Part shown: positions 54,684 through 62,100 of the stretch, piece after piece | Layout: every line of letters starts with the position of its first letter | How positions within the stretch are numbered: position 1 is the stretch's first letter | From: Myxococcus virescens | Lineage (GTDB): Bacteria > Myxococcota > Myxococcia > Myxococcales > Myxococcaceae | Assembly (NCBI RefSeq): GCF_900101905.1 | Contig: NZ_FNAJ01000001.1 | Coordinates: forward strand, 744,001-808,000 | Length of the DNA stretch: 64,000 bases | Direction of reading: 5' to 3' | Made by a program: the position numbers and the translations under genes | Notes under the pieces: model-generated | Told to the model about the DNA's origin: nothing | Database searches by the model: none | The model's input: only the letters and a program-made list of their open reading frames with translations

Positions 54684-55775
54684 ATGAAAAAGCACACTTC
54701 GCTCTCTTCACTCTCCGCTTTGGGCCGGATGCTGGCCCTGGCCGCCATCGCACTCCTGGCACTGCCCGCCCGTGGTGATGACGGCGCGACCAACGAGCAA
54801 CTCCAGGCATCGGAGGATCAACGCCGCCAACTCGAGCAGCAGGTCTCGGAGCTCGAGGCAGAGGTCACCCGGCTCGAAGCCCAGCTCGCGCGGCAGCAGC
54901 AGGATGCGGAAACAGCTCAGGCGGAGCTGGCCGACGTCACCCAGCAGCTCGAAGAGGCACGGGAACTGGTGGCATCGCAGGACTGGGAGGGCGTCTATCA
55001 ACAGCTCACCCAGGTGCGCGCGGAACTCGCGGCGCTGCGTACCCAGCTGGCCGCCATGAACGGAAGCCTGGAGCTGAACGCGGCCTTCGTGTTCGGCACC
55101 GCGCCATTCGTCCTGGGCCAGACGTACGCAACCGCGGGCGGAGACACCGTCACCTTCTCCCAGGTCCGTTACTGGCTCTCCAACGTGACGCTGCTCAAGC
55201 AGGACGGCACCACGAGGGCACTCACCGACAGCTACCACCTCATGGAGGTCATCAACGCGCAGGAGTTGGACGGCACCTCGAACCCCGTGACGCTTCCCGC
55301 CAACCGCCGCGAGCGCGTCCAGGCCCGCGCGGTTCCCGCGGACACCTATTCGGGCATCCGGTTCAGCATCGGCGTGGACCCCACCTACAACGACGACCTG
55401 AGCCGCCAGGCGGGTGAGCTGCACGTCCTCCAGAACATGGCGTCCGTAAGCTGGATGTGGTTCACCAGCTACATCTTCACCAAGACGCACGGCACCTACG
55501 TGACGGCCCAGGGCACGCAGGGCGACTTCGCCTGGGACACTGGCACCAACGCCAACTACCGCACGGTAGAGTTGCCGTTCCCCATCACCGTCACCGTCAA
55601 CTCCCAGAAGCGCCTGACGGTGAACCTTCAGGCCAACGTGGCGCCCCTGTTCGCGTCGCTCAACCCGAGCACCACGCCCAGCATCGGCGCCACGCAGAGC
55701 ACCGAGAGCGCCACGCTGTCGGACGGCTTCGCCAACATGTTCGCCCTGGTGTCGGTGGAGAACGCCGACCGATGA
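54684..55775 (+). CDS. MbnP-like protein with N-terminal coiled coil
   Basis: A 363-residue exported protein (signal peptide ending LPARG). Residues about 36-125 are a charged coiled coil (QRRQLEQQVSELEAEVTRLE, then AELAALRTQLAAMN). Residues 128-363 match the MbnP-like domain: LELNAAFVFG, FSQVRYWLSNVTLL, YSGIRFSIGVDPTYN and the WxW motif SWMWFTSYIF (W257 and W259), ending in DGFANMFALVSVEN. In characterised MbnP proteins a tryptophan is oxidised to kynurenine by the di-haem partner MbnH and copper is bound. Here the partner gene directly downstream (ATGA overlap) is broken. The four-Cys signature of the other MbnP in this window is absent, and the coiled coil is an unusual addition. Confidence 0.82.
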   Translation: MKKHTSLSSLSALGRMLALAAIALLALPARGDDGATNEQLQASEDQRRQLEQQVSELEAEVTRLEAQLARQQQDAETAQAELADVTQQLEEARELVASQDWEGVYQQLTQVRAELAALRTQLAAMNGSLELNAAFVFGTAPFVLGQTYATAGGDTVTFSQVRYWLSNVTLLKQDGTTRALTDSYHLMEVINAQELDGTSNPVTLPANRRERVQARAVPADTYSGIRFSIGVDPTYNDDLSRQAGELHVLQNMASVSWMWFTSYIFTKTHGTYVTAQGTQGDFAWDTGTNANYRTVELPFPITVTVNSQKRLTVNLQANVAPLFASLNPSTTPSIGATQSTESATLSDGFANMFALVSVENADR

Positions 55776-56820
55776 GCCCCGCCACGCCTCGGGGCATGGC
55801 CGCCGCGTCCCTGGGCTTGCTCCTGATGGGCGCATGTGGAAAAGGCCCCTCCTCGCCAAACGCGGAGGGCCCATTCCCGCGGCACCTGCCTATCGTCCAT
55901 TCCCTCGCCCCCTCACCCCCGAGGGAGTGGCCCTGGGGCGTTGGCTCTTCTACGCACCACATCTGTCCTCCGACAGACAGGTCTCCTGTGCCACCTGCCA
56001 TGAGCAAGCGCGCGCCTTCGCTGACGACGCGGCGCTCACCCAACGCGGCGTCAGCGGGCGCCCCTTGGCCCGGCATGCGCCCGCGCTCATCAACCTGGCG
56101 TGGGTGGAAGGACTCATCTGGGACGGTGGCACGAAGAACCTGGAATCCCTGTCGCTGGCGCCGCTCAAGCACCCGGACGAGATGGGCAATAGCCAGCTCC
56201 GCTCATGATGACGCGGCTGTCCTCGGAGCCGGAGTTCGTCGAGCGCTTCGAGACCACCTTCGGCCCTGGCGGACTCACCCTGGGGAACCTGCTGCGCGCC
56301 CTGGCGCAGTTCCAACGGACTCTCGTCTCCGCGGACTCCCGCTATGACAGGTGGCTTCAGGGCGAGCCAGGAGCAAACCTGAGCCCAGGAGCAACACGGA
56401 CTGGCGCTCGTCCAGCGGCACTGCGCCACATGCCACGTCACGGAGTTCTTTACCGACAACGCTTGCCACAACAATGGGCTAGATCTAGACGCGGCCTTTG
56501 GCGAAGGCGAAGCGGAGTCGCGAGGAGGGGGGCGCGTCACCCAACTCCCCGAGGACGCGGGCCGAGTCAAGCCCCCCCTGCGCAACGCGGCTGTCACCGC
56601 GCCGTACATGCATGACAGACGGCTCGCGCCCCTGGAGGACGTGCTGAAGCACTACCGCAGCGGCATGGTGCCATCCACCACGCTGGACGCCGCGTTCCTG
56701 CGTGAAGGGCAGCCGGATCTGTCTTTGAATGACTCGGAAGCAGACGCCCTCCTCGCTTTTCTCCATGTACTGACAACCGAGCGATTCCTCGCGACAGAGG
56801 CGCTGAGCGCCTCACAGTAA
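55772..56820 (+). pseudogene. Frameshifted MbnH/MauG-like di-haem cytochrome gene
   Basis: The gene begins with a lipoprotein signal (LLLMGACGKG) that overlaps the MbnP-like stop by ATGA. The homology then changes frame near 55855, where it continues as LTPEGVALGRWLFYAPHLSS and CATCHEQARAF, the first haem site. It meets stop codons at 56206, changes again for RLSSEPEFVERFETTFG and RALAQFQRTLVSADSRYD, and once more near 56385 for VQRHCATCHVTEFF, the second haem site, PPLRNAAVTAPYMHD and the C-terminus. Both haem sites are preserved but three frame changes and in-frame stops prevent a full product. Sequencing error cannot be excluded, but three in 1 kb favours real decay. Confidence 0.82.
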
Positions 56821-56840
56821 GCACTTCGCTCCTCACAGCC

Positions 56841-56888
56841 GGAGGACGGATCTGCGAAGCGCGGGTCCACCAGGAACCCCGTGTCGGA
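56841..56888 (-). pseudogene. C-terminal relic of another MbnH-like gene
   Basis: On the minus strand the translation SDTGFLVDPRFADPSSG matches the last residues of the intact MbnH-like protein in this window (LTDTEFLTDPRFSDPST), with D-T-x-F-L-x-D-P-R-F-x-D-P-S conserved. No start or upstream homology was found, so only a tail remains, directly after the decayed plus-strand copy and facing it. Confidence 0.6.
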
Positions 56889-57150
56889 ATTTCCCGACAG
56901 ATCAATGTCCCTGGGGTACCGAATTCCCATCCGCCACACGCGCCCACCGATTGTGAACAAGAATTCACCGCAAGAAAGCAAATTCCTTACGCCTACGCCG
57001 CAAGCGACGCCTATTACCCATGTCACGAAGAGGAGTCCCCGACAGGTGGCCCTGCAAAGACATCAACATCAAACAATAACGCCACCCACAAACTCCTCAC
57101 AACCAATCTGAATTGACTGGCTTTTCATCGACAAGATCGAATAGACAGAG

Positions 57151-57174
57151 AATGCCTGCAATGAAGCAGGCATT
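57151..57174 (+). promoter_or_regulatory. Hairpin in the leader of the small Cys-rich lipoprotein gene
   Basis: A 9-bp perfect stem (57151-57159 with 57166-57174) and a 6-base loop are followed by TAAGCAGACTTTC and lie 36 bases before the ATG at 57211. It could be a 5'-leader structure or an upstream terminator. The surrounding gap from 56889 to 57210 is AT-richer than the rest of the window and otherwise shows no gene. Confidence 0.4.
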
Positions 57175-57210
57175 TAAGCAGACTTTCAGCCCGAAAGGAT
57201 ATTCACAGCC

Positions 57211-57498
57211 ATGAAGCGCACAACCATTTCGCTGATGCTGGCATTTTCGACCATGTTCGGACTGACGGCCTGTGGTCCTGAGCAGGTGGACTCGCCTGAG
57301 GCTCCCGCCACTGGCGAGAACACCGCCGCGCTGCTCTGCCCCGGCCCGGGAGGCTACTACTACTGTCCGAGCAATCCTGACGTCCGTTTCGAATTCTATG
57401 CGCCTGCGTGCGCCGGCGGCATCGAGCAGACCGCTCCCTACGTCCGCGCTGACTGCGTGGACAGCTGCGGCGGGCCGTGCACTCTCGTCAGCCTCTAA
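57211..57498 (+). CDS. Small Cys-rich lipoprotein
   Basis: A 95-residue lipoprotein (MFGLTAC). The mature part of about 73 residues has seven further cysteines, in LLCPGPGGYYYCPSNP, APACAGGIEQT and ADCVDSCGGPCT, suggesting disulfides or metal binding. No family is recognised; similar small lipoproteins with this GPEQ start are common in myxobacteria. It lies in the AT-richer gap between the decayed di-haem gene and the intact MbnH/MbnP pair, and its transcript probably ends at the bidirectional hairpin 57645-57682. GAAAGGA about 12 bases upstream is a moderate ribosome site. Confidence 0.65.
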   Translation: MKRTTISLMLAFSTMFGLTACGPEQVDSPEAPATGENTAALLCPGPGGYYYCPSNPDVRFEFYAPACAGGIEQTAPYVRADCVDSCGGPCTLVSL

Positions 57499-57644
57499 GC
57501 TCGAACGCCTTTCGTCGACTGGCCTCCAATGCCAGGGCATCTGAGAAGGCTTTATGCCAGTGGGACTGGGCGTCAATTCGAATCCTGAAAACCAAACGCA
57601 CCCTTCCTGCCTAGACATATCTCTGATATCGACGACTCCAGGCC

Positions 57645-57682
57645 CCAGGAGAGACGGGATTCGTGTATCCCGCCTCTCCTGG
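57645..57682. terminator. Bidirectional terminator hairpin with 15 paired bases
   Basis: Arms 57645-57660 and 57667-57682 pair with one mismatch and a 6-base loop. It lies between the plus-strand small lipoprotein gene and the minus-strand MbnH-like gene and should serve both. Confidence 0.75.
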
Positions 57683-57684
57683 CG

Positions 57685-58824
57685 TCACGGCACGGTGGAC
57701 GGGTCCGAGAAGCGCGGGTCCGTCAGGAACTCCGTGTCGGTGAGCGACTCGAGGAACGCCAAGACGTCTTCCTTCTCCTCCGCAGTCAGCGTGAAGCCTC
57801 TCACGAAGCCACTCTGCAGCGGACTGGCCTCGCCGCCGCTCACCATCCGCGCGTGTCCTCCCGCGGCGTAGTGGTCCAGCACGTCCGACAGCGTGGCCAG
57901 ACTGCCGTCATGCATGTACGGCCCGGTGACGGCCACGTTGCGCAGGGACGGCGCGCGGAAGCGGCCCATGTCCTCGGGACGGCCCGTCAGCTCGATGAGG
58001 CCCGGGTCCTTCGCCGGGTACGCGCCCTGGCCGTCCTCGTTGTAGAGGCCCGTGTTGTGGAAGGGCAGGATGGGCTCGACCGTCGTCTCGTGCACCGTGG
58101 CGTCCTGGAAGTTGAAGCCGGAGTGGCAGTGGTCACACTCCAGCCGCTCCGAGAAGAACAACTCCATGCCCCGCTTCTGCTGCCGCGTCATGGCCTCCAC
58201 TTCATTGCCATACACATAGCGGTCATACGCCGAGTTACCGGAGATGAGGGTGCGCTGGAACGACGCCAGCGCCCGCGTCAGCGTGGCCACGGACACGGGC
58301 TCCACGGCCTCCGGAAACGCGCGCTGGAACTCCGCCTCCAGCCCCGGGACCGCGCGCAGCCGGCCGAGCAACTCCTCTTCCCTGTCGCCGAAGCCCAATT
58401 CCACCGGCTCCTTGCCGAACAAGGGCGCCAACGCCTGCGCCTCCAGCGTCGTGAGCGAGGGATTCGCCCAGGTGAGACTCGTGGCATAGGCGACGTTGGC
58501 CAGCCCCTGGGAGTTGCGGCGGTGCGTCTCGCCCGTGCTGCCCTGCGACGTCACCAGGGGCTCGGTGAAGGCTCGCGCCGGGTCATGGCAGGACGCGCAG
58601 GACTGTGTCTCGTTCCGTGACAGGCGCACGTCGAAGAAGAGCCTCCGGCCCAGCTGCACCTTCTCCTCCGTCATCGGATTGTCCGCCGGCACTCGCGGCG
58701 TGGGAAACCCCGTGGGCAGCTTCCACACGTAGCGCTCCGCCTCGCTGTCCTTGCTGCCACAGCCAGCGCCCAGCCAGGCCAGCACCACCAGCACCCCTGC
58801 TCGTCTTCCCACGCGCCACACCAT
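57685..58824 (-). CDS. MbnH-like di-haem enzyme (MauG/cytochrome-c-peroxidase family)
   Basis: A 379-residue exported lipoprotein (WLGAGC). It contains two haem-c sites: CASCHDPARAF (76-80) and CDHCHSGFNF (230-234), with GPYMHDGSLATL placed near the distal ligand of the second haem. This is the MXAN_0977/MbnH type of di-haem enzyme, related to MauG, that uses peroxide-level chemistry to convert a tryptophan of the paired MbnP into kynurenine. It lies 12 bases after its MbnP-like gene, with AGGAGG before the ATG, so they form one operon. Its stop is at the edge of a strong terminator. A broken homologue lies nearby on the other strand. Confidence 0.88.
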   Translation of the reverse strand: MVWRVGRRAGVLVVLAWLGAGCGSKDSEAERYVWKLPTGFPTPRVPADNPMTEEKVQLGRRLFFDVRLSRNETQSCASCHDPARAFTEPLVTSQGSTGETHRRNSQGLANVAYATSLTWANPSLTTLEAQALAPLFGKEPVELGFGDREEELLGRLRAVPGLEAEFQRAFPEAVEPVSVATLTRALASFQRTLISGNSAYDRYVYGNEVEAMTRQQKRGMELFFSERLECDHCHSGFNFQDATVHETTVEPILPFHNTGLYNEDGQGAYPAKDPGLIELTGRPEDMGRFRAPSLRNVAVTGPYMHDGSLATLSDVLDHYAAGGHARMVSGGEASPLQSGFVRGFTLTAEEKEDVLAFLESLTDTEFLTDPRFSDPSTVP

Positions 58825-58836
58825 GACGTCCCCCTC

Positions 58837-59694
58837 CTACTCCGCCTTGATGAATGACTGAGGCCCCGGTGCCATCTCCTGGCTCCGGTGCGTCAGCCCC
58901 ATCCGGCCGAACATGGGCGCGCAGTCCGGGTCCGCCTGCTGCGACATACACCCCACGGAGGTGTTGGGCACCTCCGCGTTCTCGTCCAGGTTCGAGCCTG
59001 AGAAGAGCGCCCCCAAATCCAGCACCACCTTGCCAGACGCCAGGTCGAACGAGTCCAGAGCCACCTCCGGACGGTTGCCGAACGTACATCCCGCGGTGCC
59101 GTTCGTCCGCCCCTCTGGCGGCGGTGCACAGTCCGTGCTCCCCAGGTGCATGACGTGCCCTTCGGGAAGTCCCGTCGTCCGGCCCTCGATGCGCGTGAAG
59201 AGATAGCCCGAGCGCCAGCTCCAGTAGAGGCTCGTGTCGTTCAGCGGCGAGGGCGCCGTGGACACGTCGAGGTGGTTCTGCGTCTCCGGCACGCCCAGCT
59301 TGAAGCGCAGGCCGGTGTAGACACCCTCGGGCGCCGTGCCGGTGATGCGCAGGTTCGTCGCCTCCGTGCCGTTGGTGCACAGGCCCGTCTTGTCCGCGAA
59401 GTCGAGCAGCGCCGTGCCTTGTGTCTGCCACCGCCCGTCCTGCTCGAGCTTCAGTGGCACCTCAGCGCCCTCGGCCGTGACGAGCCGGACATCGTGAAGG
59501 TACACGCGCAGGTCCATGGGCTCGTACGTCGTCCCCGTTGTCCCCACCCCGGTGTAGCTGCGGCCACATGCGAAGGGCTCGCTGCCCACCCGGGCCTCGA
59601 AGGGGATGACGACTTCCATACCGTCGCCACAGCCCAGGACGCCCAGCAGCGCGAAGGGAAGCAGACGGACGGCACGACGATGAGCGGACACCAT
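58837..59694 (-). CDS. MbnP-like four-Cys/WxW protein, substrate partner of the di-haem enzyme
   Basis: A 285-residue exported lipoprotein (GVLGC) of the MbnP-like 'WxW / four-Cys' family (MXAN_0976 type). The domain signature is present: VIPFEARVGSEPFACGRSY, YEPMDLRVYLHDVRLVT, VYTGLRFKLGVPETQNHLD and LYWSWRSGYLF (W158, W160). Cysteines sit in FACGRS, GLCTNGT, DCAPPP, GCTFGN, and GCMSQQADPDC. In such pairs the first Trp region is oxidised by MbnH, generating a copper-binding kynurenine site, so the pair probably handles copper in the periplasm. Start 59694 has GGGAG 8 bases upstream. A perfect palindrome lies 57 bases before it. Confidence 0.85.
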   Translation of the reverse strand: MVSAHRRAVRLLPFALLGVLGCGDGMEVVIPFEARVGSEPFACGRSYTGVGTTGTTYEPMDLRVYLHDVRLVTAEGAEVPLKLEQDGRWQTQGTALLDFADKTGLCTNGTEATNLRITGTAPEGVYTGLRFKLGVPETQNHLDVSTAPSPLNDTSLYWSWRSGYLFTRIEGRTTGLPEGHVMHLGSTDCAPPPEGRTNGTAGCTFGNRPEVALDSFDLASGKVVLDLGALFSGSNLDENAEVPNTSVGCMSQQADPDCAPMFGRMGLTHRSQEMAPGPQSFIKAE

Positions 59695-59750
59695 GGCGGA
59701 CTCCCTTGGAATGGAGTCTCCGCGTAACGCAATCCCGACGGGTGGAGAAC

Positions 59751-59765
59751 GTGGCAAGTTGCCAC
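59751..59765. promoter_or_regulatory. Perfect palindrome upstream of the intact MbnP/MbnH pair
   Basis: GTGGCAA G TTGCCAC: 7-bp perfect arms around one base, 57 bases upstream of the MbnP start on the minus strand. The arms recall sigma-54 elements, but the spacing between them (2 bases) does not fit a -24/-12 promoter, so an operator is more likely. Confidence 0.5.
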
Positions 59766-59808
59766 AGGCCGCTGTACTTGCCCCATGGAAGGAAACAGGC
59801 GGCCCACC

Positions 59809-60732
59809 TCAGCCGCCTTGCACGTTGTAGCCCGCCTCGCCGTAAGGCTTGAGCCGGTCCAACCAGAGTGCCTCCAGCACCTTCAGATCCTCCTCCGGCG
59901 CCACCACGGGCTCGTCGGAAGGCTTCAGCACGTCGAGCACCTCGAAGGTGAACTGCTCCGCCCCGTAGCGCTTCCAGTCCTCCAGCAGCGTGGGCAGGCG
60001 GTCCATGCCCGTGGACAGCTCGAAGCGGATGCGATTGAGCATGCCCTGGACGTTGGCGCTCGCGCCCACCAACACCTTGCCATTGGCGAGGCAGCGCACG
60101 GCGTACACGCCCATGGGAGGCGGTGTTTCCCGGTAGGAACGCTTCAATTCGGAGCGGCGGGAGCCAGCGGACATGGGAGACCTCGTGTCTGGGGAAGTTG
60201 AAGCGTGGGAAGGCGAATGCAGGGCGAAGCGCTGAGCGAGCCGGGCCTGCGCGGCCCCATCCTTCGGCGCCATCCAGTCGCGGCCCATGAGCGGCCAGTC
60301 CGCGTCCGCGGGGTCGACGCCGAGCGCCTCGACGAGGCTGGCCTCGCAGACGAAGAACTGCTCACGGAACGGAAAGAGGAAGCCGCCCTGCGTCCGCAGG
60401 GAGTCAGCGGCCTCCGCATAGGAAGAGAACCAGCGGTTGAGGTGGGAGCCGCCCACGGGGGCGAGCAGGTGCTCGAAGTCGAGCTCACGCACCTGCTTCA
60501 ACTCACCCCAGGTGGCGTGCCCCTGCTCACGCGCGATGACGGTCAGCGCATGCTTGCGCTGCACCGTCTCCTTGCGCGCGAGCACCTCGCCCAAGGGCAG
60601 TCCCGCGAAGCCGGGCAGGACGCGCAGCCGCTCCGCTGCCCGGGCCGCGCGCGACGCATCCGCCGAGGCCAGCGCCTTGAGCAGGAGCGACGCGCGGACC
60701 TTGCATTCGTGGAGGGTGACGACGGTTCGCAT
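59809..60732 (-). CDS. Fusion protein with C-terminal GIY-YIG-like nuclease domain
   Basis: A 307-residue cytoplasmic protein. The C-terminal 120 residues (from SAGSRRSELKRSYRETPPPM) match the small GIY-YIG family, with the motif degenerate as GVYAVRC...VLVGASANVQG, then FELSTGMDRLPTLLEDWKRYG and FEVLDVLKPSDE. Relatives of this domain are usually free-standing proteins of about 110 residues. The N-terminal 180 residues include LRVLPGFAGLPLGEVLARKETVQRKHALTVIAREQGH, resembling the leader domain seen before some ankyrin-type proteins. An internal ATG with GAGG at the start of the nuclease part means a separate short product is also possible. Confidence 0.65.
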   Translation of the reverse strand: MRTVVTLHECKVRASLLLKALASADASRAARAAERLRVLPGFAGLPLGEVLARKETVQRKHALTVIAREQGHATWGELKQVRELDFEHLLAPVGGSHLNRWFSSYAEAADSLRTQGGFLFPFREQFFVCEASLVEALGVDPADADWPLMGRDWMAPKDGAAQARLAQRFALHSPSHASTSPDTRSPMSAGSRRSELKRSYRETPPPMGVYAVRCLANGKVLVGASANVQGMLNRIRFELSTGMDRLPTLLEDWKRYGAEQFTFEVLDVLKPSDEPVVAPEEDLKVLEALWLDRLKPYGEAGYNVQGG

Positions 60733-60899
60733 GAAAAGTCCCTTGGCGTCGGCCCTCACCCGTTCGTGGGCCGTGGAAGGAACTCATCTGGAACTGTCGA
60801 ACGGCGGAGAGAAGCGAGGGTGACGTCGTCTTTTCGGGCAGGCGCCCCTCGGCACCTGGGTGGGAGTTAACGAAGCGGACCGTCCCGGTGCAAGCGCTT

Positions 60900-61496
60900 T
60901 CAGACGTCCGCCGAGCCAGACGCCAAGGCCTCGCCTGCCCGGTGGGATGGCTTGCAAGAGCAGTCCAGGCATCCGTGCGCGGCGCAGCTGCCGCAGCTTC
61001 GCTCCAGTTGCCTCTTCAACGCCTGGCGGGCCCGGTGGAGCCGCACGCCCGCGTTGTTCGCGGTGATGCCCGCCTCGCGCGCGACGTCCGGGACACCGCG
61101 CTCCGCCAGGTCCACCTTCCGCAGGATGTCGGCGTACTCCGGCTTGAGCGTGGGCACCAGCTCCCCCACGCACGCGCAGACGGCTTGCTTCAGCTCCGTG
61201 TCCACCATGGCCCCCTCCGCCTCCTGTGCCTCGCGCTCCAGCGCGCGTCCCTCCGCCGCCTGGCGCCGGTAGTGGTCCACCAGCGCGTTGCGCAGCAGCC
61301 GGTAGAACCACGCCACCGCACCCTCGCCCTCCTTCAGCGCGCCGCCCTTCTCCAGCGTCCTCACGAACGCGGCCTGGAGGATTTCCTCCGCGATGGCGCG
61401 GCTGCCCACGCGCCGCTCCAGGAAGGCGAGGAACTGGCGGTGGTTGTCCACCAGCGCACGAACCACCTCGTCACTCAGCTGTCCGGTCTCCGTCAC
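60900..61496 (-). CDS. ECF sigma factor with cysteine-rich C-terminus (CorE-like)
   Basis: A 198-residue RNA polymerase sigma factor of the ECF group. Region 2 is FLERRVGSRAIAEEILQAAFVRTLE and AWFYRLLRNALVDHYRRQA; region 4 is VPDVAREAGITANNAGVRLHRARQAL. The C-terminal tail has five cysteines in SCGSCAAHGCLDCSCK (168-181), with two more at CAC (107, 109). CorE-type sigma factors of Myxococcus lack an anti-sigma factor and are switched on by copper or other metals through such a tail. The spacing here supports metal control, but which ion is uncertain. The GTG start has AAAGGAG 8 bases upstream. It lies at the edge of the metal-handling region and may drive some of its genes (inference). Confidence 0.82.
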   Translation of the reverse strand: MTETGQLSDEVVRALVDNHRQFLAFLERRVGSRAIAEEILQAAFVRTLEKGGALKEGEGAVAWFYRLLRNALVDHYRRQAAEGRALEREAQEAEGAMVDTELKQAVCACVGELVPTLKPEYADILRKVDLAERGVPDVAREAGITANNAGVRLHRARQALKRQLERSCGSCAAHGCLDCSCKPSHRAGEALASGSADV

Positions 61497-61606
61497 GCCG
61501 CGCTCCTTTCCCTCCTGTCATCTGCACATTCCGGCCCCCTGTTTTCAACGCCTTGGCGCCGGCATCCGCCCCGGGCACCGGGCATTCCCGCCAAACCCTG
61601 ACGTGA

Positions 61607-61828
61607 ATGGAAGATGCCGTGACGGAAGTAAAACCACACGAGGCATTGACAGACACCCGGGTCCACGCTTATTTCCTGCGCAGCATCAAGAGCGGCCGCC
61701 GCCTCGCGCGGTGGCCCGACAACCTGGAGTCGGACCTCCAAGGTGTCCAAACGATGCGGTTCGAGGAGCAGGGGCTCCCCGAGCAATCCAAGCGTCCGAA
61801 GCCGGAGGGCTCCCTCCCGCTTCGGTGA
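61607..61828 (+). CDS. Possible small protein of unknown function
   Basis: A 73-residue frame in the 604-base gap between the sigma factor and aspartokinase genes. Third positions are mostly G or C and the stretch VHAYFLRSIKSGRRLARWPD looks protein-like, but the start has no ribosome site and no family is recognised. The remaining gap (61829-62100) contains no gene I can support. Confidence 0.3.
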   Translation: MEDAVTEVKPHEALTDTRVHAYFLRSIKSGRRLARWPDNLESDLQGVQTMRFEEQGLPEQSKRPKPEGSLPLR

Positions 61829-62100
61829 GAGAGGACCTCCGTGGTTCCATCCACCTGCTCCGCACCCGCACCGTTGACCGCCGCGCCCGTGTTGCCCGTG
61901 CTTCGCCGCGCGCGTGTCACGCATCGAATGCGCTGGCCCGGCGGCACGCACTAGTCCGCCAGGGCTCCAACTCCAACCCCTTCATTCTTCCCTCCGTGGG
62001 CGCTCGCGCGCCGCGTCTGGCCGGCGTGTGTCCGGCACAGGGCGCCGCGTCTGCCCTTCCCTTTCGAATCAGGGCCCGCCGGCCCCCTCGAGGTTCTTCG

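Noticed and set aside
55772..56820. Treating the di-haem gene as two or three separate small genes
   Set aside because: The pieces read as one continuous MbnH-like protein across frames, with both haem sites in order, so a frameshifted pseudogene is the simpler account.
59751..59765. Possible sigma-54 promoter in GTGGCAAGTTGCCAC
   Set aside because: The TGG and TTGC elements are far too close together for a -24/-12 promoter; kept only as a palindrome.
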